Assembly (NCBI GenBank): GCA_946482495.1
Contig: CAMLRV010000135.1
Location: forward strand, 1-6,424
DNA length: 6,424 bases
Direction: 5' to 3'
DNA from: an uncultured Flavobacteriia bacterium
Lineage (GTDB): Bacteria; Bacteroidota; Bacteroidia; Flavobacteriales; Flavobacteriaceae
Part shown: positions 1 to 6,390 of the stretch, in pieces
Numbering within the stretch: position 1 is the stretch's first letter
How the letters are laid out: each line of letters starts with the position of its first letter
Notes under the pieces: generated by a model
What the model saw: only the letters and a program-made list of their open reading frames with translations
Told to the model about the DNA's origin: nothing
Databases searched by the model: none
Position numbers and translations under genes: made by a program

Positions 1-1
1 T

Positions 2-1054
2 AAATTGAGTAATTCGTTTTATATCACAACCACTGAAACACATCCTGGAAATCGATCATTCTATAAATTAGACATCAATTCAGGGAAAAAAACACCAATT
101 TTAACAAATGATGGTGCTTATGAAATCGAATTGTCACCCGACGAAACGAAATTAGCCATACGATATTCGTACATTAACAAACCTTGGGAAATGTACGTGG
201 CAGATAACAAACCAAATCCATCCTTGAAACAAATTACGTTTTCTACTTCAAATGCATTCAAAAAATACAATTGGAAAACGCCTGAAGTCATCTCATTTAA
301 AGCTACAGATGGAGCAGATGTTTATGCAAGAGTTTACAATCCTAAAACAGAAAATAAAAATAATGCAGCAATCATTTTTGTACATGGTGCTGGATATTTA
401 CAAAACGCTCACAACTATTGGAGTACCTATCACAGAGAATACATGTTCCACAATTTGTTGTCCGATTTAGGTTACACGGTTATGGATATCGATTACAGAG
501 CTAGTGATGGTTACGGTCGCGATCATCGTACAGGAATTTACCGTCATATGGGCGGTTTAGATTTATCAGATCAATTAGATGGAAAAAAATATTTGGTGGA
601 AAAATTAGGGATTGATACCAAACGAGTAGGGATTTATGGTGGTTCTTATGGTGGATTTATCACATTAATGGGATTATTAACGAAACCAGGAGAATTTAAA
701 GCTGGAGCAGCCTTACGTTCGGTAACAGATTGGGCACATTACAATCAAGGTTACACCGCAAATATTTTAAATTTTCCAGAAACAGATCCAGAAGCTTTTA
801 AAAAAAGTTCGCCAATTTATTTTGCCGATAATTTAAAAGATAAATTATTAATGCTTCACGGAATGGTGGATGATAACGTTCAGTTTCAAGACATTGTTCG
901 AATGACACAACGTTTTATAGAATTAGGTAAAAAAGATTGGGATTTAGCAGTTTTCCCAGTTGAAGCGCACGGATTTCAAAAATCGTATTCTTGGACAGAT
1001 GAATACCGAAGAATCTTAGAATTATTTAATGAAAATTTATTAGAAAAGAAATAA
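2..1054 (+). CDS. S9 family serine peptidase (DPP IV / prolyl oligopeptidase type), C-terminal part, 5' end outside window
   Basis: This is the C-terminal portion of a serine exopeptidase or oligopeptidase that cleaves short peptides. The frame is open to the left edge, and the TTG at position 5 is an internal Leu codon rather than a start. Full-length relatives are about 700 residues, so roughly half is missing. The first ~90 residues look like the last blades of the N-terminal beta-propeller (pattern [17 protein letters not shown], then LSPDETKLA). The alpha/beta-hydrolase domain follows from about residue 95. The catalytic triad is visible: Ser in GGSYGG (codon 644-646), Asp in HGMVDDNV (first Asp, codon 869-871) and His in VEAHGF (codon 968-970). 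The strand ending VHGAG probably contributes to the oxyanion site, and [11 protein letters not shown] is a family-typical stretch. Location cannot be judged because the N-terminus is absent; relatives are often periplasmic. The stop overlaps the next start (TAATG), so the two genes are probably translationally coupled. Substrate specificity is not determinable here. Confidence 0.95.
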   Translation, partial: KLSNSFYITTTETHPGNRSFYKLDINSGKKTPILTNDGAYEIELSPDETKLAIRYSYINKPWEMYVADNKPNPSLKQITFSTSNAFKKYNWKTPEVISFKATDGADVYARVYNPKTENKNNAAIIFVHGAGYLQNAHNYWSTYHREYMFHNLLSDLGYTVMDIDYRASDGYGRDHRTGIYRHMGGLDLSDQLDGKKYLVEKLGIDTKRVGIYGGSYGGFITLMGLLTKPGEFKAGAALRSVTDWAHYNQGYTANILNFPETDPEAFKKSSPIYFADNLKDKLLMLHGMVDDNVQFQDIVRMTQRFIELGKKDWDLAVFPVEAHGFQKSYSWTDEYRRILELFNENLLEKK

Positions 1055-1479
1055 TGGAAATTCAAATTCTAACTCAGAAAAACGAGATGTTGCAGCAGTT
1101 GGAAATTATCCAACAATTGTATCCCGATTATACTACTGAAAAATATGGCACACTTTTAGAAGAGATTTTAAAAGGAAATTATCAGCAAATAATTGTTACA
1201 AAAGATAAGCAAACCATTGCATTAACGGGTGTTTGGATTGGAACCAAATTATGGTGTGGCAAATATGTAGAAATCGATAATTTTGTAGTGCATGAAGATT
1301 TTAGAGGTCAAAAAATGGGTGATATTTTAATCAAAGAAGTGCATAAAATTGCTGAAGAGGTTGGTGCGAATCAAATTTGTTTAGATGCGTATACGACTAA
1401 TTTCACAGCTGGAAAATTTTATATCAATCATGGATTTGTACCAAAGGGTTTTCATTTTGTTAAATTTTTAAATTCGTAG
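1054..1479 (+). CDS. GNAT family N-acetyltransferase
   Basis: This is a 141-residue single-domain cytoplasmic acetyltransferase that should move an acetyl group from acetyl-CoA to an unknown amine. The core beta4-alpha3 motif A is seen at residues 73-97 (EIDNFVVHEDFRGQKMGDIL). Its pyrophosphate loop is R84-G-Q-K-M-G89, which has Lys87 where the usual R/QxxGxG/A loop has Gly. Motif B ends in FYINHGF (122-128), the common Y..xGF signature that places the Tyr near the CoA sulfur. Length is normal for a minimal GNAT protein. The ATG shares one base with the peptidase stop, and the next gene starts 2 bases after its stop, so it sits inside an operon. Substrate could be a polyamine, an amino acid, an antibiotic or a protein N-terminus; nothing in the sequence decides. 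Family assignment is firm and function is open. Confidence 0.92.
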   Translation: MEIQILTQKNEMLQQLEIIQQLYPDYTTEKYGTLLEEILKGNYQQIIVTKDKQTIALTGVWIGTKLWCGKYVEIDNFVVHEDFRGQKMGDILIKEVHKIAEEVGANQICLDAYTTNFTAGKFYINHGFVPKGFHFVKFLNS

Positions 1480-1481
1480 TT

Positions 1482-1925
1482 ATGAAAGTTGTAATGATAA
1501 TTTTAGTGGCTATTTTCAATATGAATTCTTGTTCGTCAGAAAAAACAAGTCAAGAAGCAAAACAATATATTGAAAAAATTACCTATCAAAATTGGATTGG
1601 TGGTATGAAAGGTGCTGGCGGTGGAACGAATTTAAATATTCATTTATTAAAAAGTTTACCATCCAATATTGAATTGACAAAAATTCAATTTCAAGATAGA
1701 GAAGGTGTTATTTTTAAAGCTGAAGATTTATGGTATCAAGCAACAATAAAACGATTTGATAATAAAACGGAAACCATTCCAACTCCAACCATTCAAACCG
1801 GTTTAAAACCCAATCAAGCAAAAGTATTTTTTAAAGTTGATGGTAAAGAAGCCTTCGTTATTTTTGATAATATTAAAGAATTACCAATGTTAGCTTATCC
1901 ATCTGCAAAACCTAGAAATAATTAA
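1482..1925 (+). CDS. Small putative lipoprotein of unknown function
   Basis: This 147-residue protein is not recognised as a named family. It begins with a short charged N-terminus and a hydrophobic stretch (MKVVMIILVAIF), followed by a possible lipobox ending in Cys17 (M-N-S-C). Met at -3 and Asn at -2 depart from the usual L-[AS]-[GA]-C, so lipidation is likely but not certain. The mature part starts with a Ser/Glu/Lys-rich tether. It then carries a W38-IGG sequence and the Gly-rich G44-A-G-G-G-T-N50, which look like the most conserved part. The rest alternates hydrophobic and polar residues, suggesting a small beta-rich domain that ends in a Pro-rich tail (about 135-147). There are no recognisable catalytic motifs. 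It follows the acetyltransferase by 2 bases and is the last gene of the left cluster. It most likely sits in the envelope, anchored by lipid; its role is unknown. Confidence 0.8.
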   Translation: MKVVMIILVAIFNMNSCSSEKTSQEAKQYIEKITYQNWIGGMKGAGGGTNLNIHLLKSLPSNIELTKIQFQDREGVIFKAEDLWYQATIKRFDNKTETIPTPTIQTGLKPNQAKVFFKVDGKEAFVIFDNIKELPMLAYPSAKPRNN

Positions 1926-1926
1926 C

Positions 1927-1934
1927 TATTTTTG
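1927..1934 (+). promoter_or_regulatory. Possible Bacteroidota -7 promoter element (TATTTTTG)
   Basis: The octamer TATTTTTG matches the Bacteroidota sigma-ABfr -7 consensus TAnnTTTG exactly. It lies just after the lipoprotein stop and would put a transcript start near 1940, about 14 bases before the flippase TTG start. No -33 TTG is present at the expected distance upstream, so this is at best half a promoter. In such AT-rich DNA a chance match is quite possible. If real, it would make the flippase the start of a new transcription unit. Confidence 0.3.
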
Positions 1935-1953
1935 TTCATCTAAAACTATAAAA

Positions 1954-3456
1954 TTGAGCGCCAATAAAACTCTTTTAAAACAAACTCTTATTTACGGTAT
2001 TGCCACCGTATTACCTCGTGTCATCACTTTTTTATTAGTTAGTCTTCATACGGCTTATATGCCAAAACCTGAAATGTACGGAGAGGTAACTATTTTGTAT
2101 GCTTATATGATATTTTTTAATATTATTTTGTCGTACGGAATGGAAACGGCGTTTTTTAGATTTTATCACAAAGAAAGTACGAGCAATAGCGAACTGGCGA
2201 AACAAAATAAAAAAGAAGTAATTAGTACAGCAACTGTTTCTATATTTTGGAGTACGATTTTATTCTTGTGCATAGCTTTATTATTTCAAAAAACTTTGGC
2301 TGGAATCTTAGATGTAGAGAAAGAATATGTCAATTATTCTATCTGGATTTTAGCTTTTGATGCTTTAGTAATTATACCTTTTTCTAAACTTCGTGCTGAG
2401 CAAAGACCAATTAGATATTCAATAATTAAGATTTCGAATACGGTAATTAATATTTTACTAAATGTTTTTTTATTAGCCATTTTACCCAAATTAGCACATA
2501 ACAATCCACAAGGATTTTGGAGCACTTTCTATTTTGAAGATTACCAAATTGGGTATGTTTTCTTGGCGAATTTAATTGCGAGTTTATTCACTTTTGTGTT
2601 CTTTATACCACATTATTTTCAGCCAAATTGGTTGTTCAATAAAGCAATGTGGCAACAAATGCTTAAATATGGCTGGCCCATTTTATTTGCAGGTTTGGCT
2701 TTCGGAATCAACGAACATTTAGATAAAATTTTATTAGATAAGTTTTTAGATCCATCTATTGCCAAGGCTGCTGTTGGAGCGTATTCGGCTTGTTATAAAA
2801 TAGGTTTGTTTATGGTGTTGTATCGAACGGCCTTTACACTCGGAGTAGAACCTTTTTTCTTCAGTCAAGCTGGAAATGATAATGCCCAGAAAACGTATGC
2901 GACTATCACTAAATATTTTGTCATTTTAGGCTCACTAATTTTATTGGTAGTTGTAGTTTTTGCTGATGTGGTTAAATTTTTCTTAGTAAGACAACCCGAA
3001 TATTGGGAAGCCATGTCAATTGTGCCATTAATCATAATTGCAAATTTCTTCTTGGGAATTTATACGAGTTTATCGGTTTGGTACAAGTTAATTGACAAAA
3101 CGATTATTGGCGCTTATATTTCTGCAGTTGGAGCTATCATCACATTAGCTTTAAACTATATTTTAATAGTAAAATTTGATATGAGTTATTTAGGATCGGC
3201 AATTGCCACTATTTGTGCCTACGGAAGTATGATGGTGATTTCTTACTTGTTAGGTCGAGAAAAATATCCAATTCCGTTCGAAGTGAGAAAAATACTAACA
3301 TATCTTTTTGCTTCAATAACGTTGGCTTGCATTTCTTTTTATATTACAATATTTAGAGAAACTTACATTTTCGGAATACTTGCAATCATTGGGTTTAGTT
3401 ATTATATTTACAAAAGTGAAAAAGAAGTCATTTTAAGAATTATCAAAAGAAAATAA
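1954..3456 (+). CDS. Oligosaccharide flippase family protein (Wzx-like, MOP superfamily)
   Basis: This is a 500-residue polytopic inner-membrane protein expected to flip a lipid-linked oligosaccharide, or a similar glycolipid, across the cytoplasmic membrane. About 14 hydrophobic segments can be seen, roughly at 12-32, 45-62, 92-112, 126-146, 157-177, 199-219, 240-256, 278-297, 322-343, 355-373, 383-405, 412-433, 447-466 and 471-487. Family-typical stretches are IYGIATVLPRVITFLL (13-28), YGMETAFFRFYHKE (61-74) and EPFFFSQAG (299-307). The length fits the polysaccharide_synt family. The start is taken as TTG at 1954: there is no ATG in frame back to the preceding gene, and the next ATG (residue 36) would delete the conserved first membrane helix. 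The transported substrate is unknown; a sugar nucleotidyltransferase two genes downstream fits surface-glycan synthesis. A MurJ-like role in lipid II export cannot be excluded from sequence alone, but the closest look is to flavobacterial oligosaccharide flippases. Confidence 0.9.
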   Translation: MSANKTLLKQTLIYGIATVLPRVITFLLVSLHTAYMPKPEMYGEVTILYAYMIFFNIILSYGMETAFFRFYHKESTSNSELAKQNKKEVISTATVSIFWSTILFLCIALLFQKTLAGILDVEKEYVNYSIWILAFDALVIIPFSKLRAEQRPIRYSIIKISNTVINILLNVFLLAILPKLAHNNPQGFWSTFYFEDYQIGYVFLANLIASLFTFVFFIPHYFQPNWLFNKAMWQQMLKYGWPILFAGLAFGINEHLDKILLDKFLDPSIAKAAVGAYSACYKIGLFMVLYRTAFTLGVEPFFFSQAGNDNAQKTYATITKYFVILGSLILLVVVVFADVVKFFLVRQPEYWEAMSIVPLIIIANFFLGIYTSLSVWYKLIDKTIIGAYISAVGAIITLALNYILIVKFDMSYLGSAIATICAYGSMMVISYLLGREKYPIPFEVRKILTYLFASITLACISFYITIFRETYIFGILAIIGFSYYIYKSEKEVILRIIKRK

Positions 3457-3468
3457 TATTAAATAATT

Positions 3469-3499
3469 AACCTAACAGGTCTCAAAGATCTGTCAGATT
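3469..3499. repeat. Imperfect 31-bp palindrome, probable dispersed intergenic repeat
   Basis: Arm AACCTAACAGGTCT (3469-3482) faces AGATCTGTCAGATT (3486-3499) across a 3-base CAA loop. Eleven of 14 positions pair by Watson-Crick rules. One of the remaining three is a G-U wobble in + strand RNA, and the other two become G-U wobbles in - strand RNA. The CCTAACAGGT...CTGTCAG wording resembles palindromic repeats that I recall as scattered between genes in flavobacterial genomes, but a genome comparison is needed to prove this. It lies between the flippase stop and the dut start. No U-tract follows it, so it is not a classical intrinsic terminator, though it may stabilise or attenuate the transcript. 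Confidence 0.6.
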
Positions 3500-3511
3500 T
3501 AATCAAAAGTT

Positions 3512-3946
3512 ATGAAAATAAAAATCATTAATAAATCTCAACATCCCTTGCCAAGCTACGAAACAAATGCTTCAGCTGGAATGGATTTACGTGCGAATTT
3601 AACAGAAGCTATCACACTAAAGCCTTTAGAAAGAACGTTGGTAAAAACCGGACTTTTCATGGAATTGCCAATTGGTTACGAAGCACAAGTTCGTCCGAGA
3701 AGTGGTTTAGCATTCAAAAAAGGTATCACCGTTTTAAATTCTCCAGGGACAGTAGATGCCGATTATCGTGGCGAAATAGGTGTAATTTTAGTAAATTTAT
3801 CAAATGAAGATTTCGTAATTGAAAACGGAGAAAGAATTGCACAATTAATCATCGCGAAACACGAACGCGCCGAATGGCAAGAAACTATCGAATTAACTGA
3901 AACTTCTCGTGGAGAAGGTGGATTTGGTAGTACTGGGGTTAAATAA
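3512..3946 (+). CDS. dut: dUTP diphosphatase (deoxyuridine 5'-triphosphate nucleotidohydrolase)
   Basis: This enzyme hydrolyses dUTP to dUMP and pyrophosphate, keeping uracil out of DNA and supplying dUMP for thymidylate synthesis. It acts in the cytoplasm as a homotrimer with Mg2+. All five trimeric-dUTPase motifs are present in its 144 residues: motif 1 AGMDL (22-26), motif 2 RPRSGLA (61-67), motif 3 [10 protein letters not shown] (79-88) with the catalytic Asp82, motif 4 GERIAQL (106-112), and motif 5 [10 protein letters not shown] (133-142), whose Phe138 stacks over the bound uracil. Length is normal for the family and the glycine-rich C-terminal arm is intact, so the enzyme should be active. 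The ATG at 3512 gives the expected N-terminus (MKIKIINKS). It is flanked on both sides by repeat-bearing intergenic gaps (55 and 77 bp). Its position among envelope genes is probably a conserved gene order rather than a functional link. Confidence 0.98.
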   Translation: MKIKIINKSQHPLPSYETNASAGMDLRANLTEAITLKPLERTLVKTGLFMELPIGYEAQVRPRSGLAFKKGITVLNSPGTVDADYRGEIGVILVNLSNEDFVIENGERIAQLIIAKHERAEWQETIELTETSRGEGGFGSTGVK

Positions 3947-3951
3947 GTGTG

Positions 3952-3979
3952 CAGTTATCAGTAATTAGTAATCAGTCAA
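3952..3979. repeat. Four degenerate 7-bp tandem units (CAGTTAT-type)
   Basis: Four consecutive heptamers read CAGTTAT, CAGTAAT, TAGTAAT and CAGTCAA, each sharing AGT at the same phase. They begin 5 bases after the dut stop. Short heptanucleotide tandem arrays of this wording are known as intergenic repeats in several bacterial groups (for example the STRR repeats of cyanobacteria), and I recall similar CAGT(T/A)AT arrays in Bacteroidota. Function is unknown. The array is non-coding on the + strand. Confidence 0.6.
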
Positions 3980-3990
3980 AATAATATTCA

Positions 3991-4005
3991 AAGACTTTGT
4001 GTCTT
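3991..4005 (+). other. Short hairpin AAGAC-TTTGT-GTCTT before the nucleotidyltransferase
   Basis: A perfect 5-bp inverted repeat (AAGAC / GTCTT) encloses a TTTGT loop. It lies 18 bases before the nucleotidyltransferase ATG and is followed by an A-rich leader. The core CTTTGTGTCTT also resembles a short phrase (CTTTGTGTCTTTG and variants) that I recall recurring between genes in Bacteroidota, so it may be a repeat remnant rather than a regulatory hairpin. The stem is too short and lacks a following T-run, so a terminator role is unlikely. Confidence 0.3.
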
Positions 4006-4023
4006 AAATAAAAAATATAAATC

Positions 4024-5034
4024 ATGAAAATAATCGTTCCAATGGCGGGTCGTGGTTCACGTCTTCGCCCACATACTTTAACTATTCCAAAACCATTAAT
4101 TCCAATCGCAGGAAAACCAATCGTACATCGTTTGGTAGAAGATATAGCTAAAGTTATCAATCAACCCATTGATGAAGTAGCATTTATCATTCATGAAAGT
4201 TTTGGTGAGCATGTTGAAAATGATTTATTAGCTATCGCAACAAAAATAGGAGCAAAAGGAACTATTTATTATCAAAATGAAGCATTAGGAACTGGGCATG
4301 CCATTATGTGTGCAAAAGATTCTTTATCAGGACCAGCAGTTATTGCTTATGCGGATACGTTAATTCGTGCTGATTTCGAATTGGACGCCACGGCGGATAG
4401 TGTAATTTGGGTTAAACAAGTGGATCAACCAGAAGCTTTTGGAGTTGTAAACTTAAATGCTAATGGAGAAATCATCGAACTAGTTGAAAAACCAAAAGAG
4501 TTTGTTTCGGATTTAGCGGTTATTGGAATTTACTATTTCAAAGATATTGCTGTTTTAAAAAATGAATTGCAATCGGTTTTAGATAATAATATTATTCACG
4601 GTGGCGAATACCAAATTAATGATGGTATCAAACAAATGATGGCAAAAGGAATGAAATTCGTGCCAGGAAAAGTTGACGAATGGATGGATTGTGGAAACAA
4701 AGATGTAACTGTCGACACAAATAATAGAATGTTAGGTTTCCTTCATGCAGATGGTGAAAACTTAGTCTCAGCAAATATTAAATTAGAAAATGCTACTATT
4801 ATTCCACCTTGTTTTATTGCAGATGATGTGTATTTATTAAACACAACAATTGGTCCGAATGTTTCTTTGGGTAGAGGTTGTCATATTGTAAATAGTAACA
4901 TTAAAAATAGTTTAATACAAACACACGCACACATTAAAAATGCAAATTTGGATAATGCGATGATTGGTAATCACGTGAACTATAATGGAGAGTTTACTAG
5001 TATTAGTTTAGGAGATTATTCAACAATGGAATAA
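4024..5034 (+). CDS. Sugar-phosphate nucleotidyltransferase with C-terminal left-handed beta-helix
   Basis: This 336-residue cytoplasmic enzyme should join a sugar 1-phosphate and an NTP into an NDP-sugar plus pyrophosphate, supplying activated sugar for glycan synthesis. The N-terminal Rossmann-like domain (1-~235) shows the nucleotide-binding signature AGRGSRLRPHT with K23-P24, the ALGTGHA base-binding loop (87-93), D111 in AYADTL (usual metal-site Asp, with Ala-Asp where most relatives have Gly-Asp), E155-K-P, EYQIND (195-200) and WMDCGN (220-225). From about 248 to 320 there are hexapeptide-type turns (for example TIGPNVSLGRGCHIVNS) forming a short left-handed beta-helix. It resembles long RmlA-like glucose-1-phosphate thymidylyltransferases and the N-terminal half of GlmU. 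The sugar and the base (dTTP, UTP or other) cannot be set from sequence alone, and the helix may serve for oligomerisation or an acyltransferase step. It sits between dut and the TPR gene. Confidence 0.92.
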   Translation: MKIIVPMAGRGSRLRPHTLTIPKPLIPIAGKPIVHRLVEDIAKVINQPIDEVAFIIHESFGEHVENDLLAIATKIGAKGTIYYQNEALGTGHAIMCAKDSLSGPAVIAYADTLIRADFELDATADSVIWVKQVDQPEAFGVVNLNANGEIIELVEKPKEFVSDLAVIGIYYFKDIAVLKNELQSVLDNNIIHGGEYQINDGIKQMMAKGMKFVPGKVDEWMDCGNKDVTVDTNNRMLGFLHADGENLVSANIKLENATIIPPCFIADDVYLLNTTIGPNVSLGRGCHIVNSNIKNSLIQTHAHIKNANLDNAMIGNHVNYNGEFTSISLGDYSTME

Positions 5035-5037
5035 TTT

Positions 5038-5051
5038 TTGATTACAATCAA
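5038..5051. other. 14-bp perfect palindrome TTGATT-AC-AATCAA
   Basis: A perfect 6-bp inverted repeat with a 2-base centre lies between the nucleotidyltransferase stop and the TPR start, 15 bases before the ATG. It could be a dimeric regulator site. Six-base arms also arise by chance in such AT-rich DNA, and the 2-base loop is too tight for a stable RNA hairpin. Nothing else supports a role. Confidence 0.2.
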
Positions 5052-5066
5052 TAACACCAAAAACAA

Positions 5067-6377
5067 ATGAAAAAAATAATAGCTTTTCTTTTCCTTTTTC
5101 AGCTTTCTTTCGGACAAGTGAATCCAGAAGACGTGAAAACTGATGAAAATGAATTTGAAAATAATTTTTATGAAGCTTTAAAACAAAAAGCCATTGAAAA
5201 TTATGACAAAGCTATTGTTTCATTAGAAAAATGTTTGCAAAAAGAACCGAATAATCCAGAAATTCACTACCAATTAGGGGTCAATTACTTAAATCTAAAA
5301 AGTTATACCGATGCAGAAAGAGCTTTTCAAAAAGCAGTAGAATTAGAACCCAAACAACGTTGGTATTGGAACGGATTATATGATGTGTATTACCAAACTA
5401 AAGATTTCAATAAATCTATTCCAATTGTGGAAAAACTAATCACTTTCGACGAAAATATGAAAGAAGATTTGGTTTCACTTTACATGACAACGCAACAATT
5501 TGATAAAGCCAAAAAACTTATTGATGATATTGAAAGCAAAGGAACGTTAACCAAAGCCATGGAAACGTACCAAATGCAACTTCAAGATATGTCACGTGGT
5601 ACAAAATTGCAATCAAACGATTTAGTAACGGCTATAAAAAACAATCCAAAAGCGGAACAAAATTATATCGATTTAATTTACGTGTATTCTACTTCAAATC
5701 AGGAAGAAAAAGCTTTTGAAACAGCTTTGTTGTTGGAAAAAGAAATTCCAACTTCCGATATGGCACACGTGAGTTTAGTCAAATTTCATATCCATGCCAA
5801 TGATTTAGTTAAAGCAACCGAATCATACAAAAGAGTGGTGAAAAGTAGTAAAATTGATTTTAAAATTAAACAAAGAGTTTTAAACGAATACTTAATTTTT
5901 GCTACAAAAAACCCGCAATTATTAACTGAAATTGATAACACATTAACCTATTTTGATAACAATTTAGGAATGGATGTGAATAAAGAATTAGCGAAGTTTT
6001 TTTATAATAAAGACAATTTCGAATTAGCTCAAAAATATATTGAAAAAGCAAATATCAACGATGTAGATGCAATGGATTTGATTTTGAATATTTACGATTT
6101 CAATAAGCAATATGAAAAAATGGCTAAAAAATCAGAAGAGTTAATTGATCTATTTCCTACGAAAGCTAACTTGTATTATTATGCTGGAAAAGGGAATAAT
6201 AATTTGAAAAACTTTAAAAAAGCCAAAGATTTTCTAGAAATGGGTATCGATTATGTGATCGAAAATAAAGAATTAGAAAAAGGATTTTGTAAACAATTTA
6301 TCATTTGTGCCGAAGGATTATCAGATGCTAAAATGAAACAAACCTACCAAAAAAGATTAGATTTAATTTCTAAATAA
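5067..6377 (+). CDS. Exported tetratricopeptide-repeat (TPR) protein
   Basis: This is a 436-residue protein made largely of helical repeats. It has a clear Sec signal peptide: KK, then a hydrophobic core, with likely cleavage after LSFG (residue 16) to leave an N-terminal Gln, the common pattern in flavobacteria. There is no lipobox Cys, so it should be soluble in the periplasm or outside the cell. Canonical TPR units are seen at about 30-63 (AIENYDKAIVSLEKCLQKEP), 64-97 (IHYQLGVNYLNLKSYTDAER, then AFQKAVELEPKQ) and 98-131. More diverged helix-turn-helix units continue to the C-terminus, including a clear pair near 350-400 (YYYAGKGNNNLKNFKKAKDF). There is no catalytic domain, so it is probably a binding scaffold. 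It starts 32 bp after the nucleotidyltransferase stop and is followed 13 bp later by another gene, so co-transcription is likely. Its partner is unknown; the setting suggests envelope assembly. Confidence 0.9.
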   Translation: MKKIIAFLFLFQLSFGQVNPEDVKTDENEFENNFYEALKQKAIENYDKAIVSLEKCLQKEPNNPEIHYQLGVNYLNLKSYTDAERAFQKAVELEPKQRWYWNGLYDVYYQTKDFNKSIPIVEKLITFDENMKEDLVSLYMTTQQFDKAKKLIDDIESKGTLTKAMETYQMQLQDMSRGTKLQSNDLVTAIKNNPKAEQNYIDLIYVYSTSNQEEKAFETALLLEKEIPTSDMAHVSLVKFHIHANDLVKATESYKRVVKSSKIDFKIKQRVLNEYLIFATKNPQLLTEIDNTLTYFDNNLGMDVNKELAKFFYNKDNFELAQKYIEKANINDVDAMDLILNIYDFNKQYEKMAKKSEELIDLFPTKANLYYYAGKGNNNLKNFKKAKDFLEMGIDYVIENKELEKGFCKQFIICAEGLSDAKMKQTYQKRLDLISK

Positions 6378-6390
6378 AGAAACGTCATTC

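Noticed and set aside
5..7. TTG as the start codon of the S9 peptidase
   Set aside because: The frame is open to the window edge, and the following residues belong to the beta-propeller of a much longer protein, so this Leu is internal.
252..470. 72-codon open frame on + inside the S9 peptidase
   Set aside because: It lies wholly within a strongly supported gene in another frame and has no recognisable protein features.
2334..2525. 63-codon open frame on - inside the flippase
   Set aside because: It is antisense to a well-supported membrane protein gene, and its product looks like a mirror of that gene's composition.
3469..3499. Palindrome as an intrinsic terminator for the flippase gene
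   Set aside because: The stem is interrupted by mismatches and is followed by ATTTAATC rather than a T-run.
3972..4160. 62-codon open frame on - over the dut-nucleotidyltransferase gap
   Set aside because: Most of it is antisense to the conserved nucleotide-binding signature of the nucleotidyltransferase. No promoter or homology is apparent.
5033..5040. AATTTTTG as a -7 promoter element for the TPR gene
   Set aside because: It misses the first base of TAnnTTTG and has no -33 TTG at the right distance. Such near-matches are frequent in AT-rich DNA.
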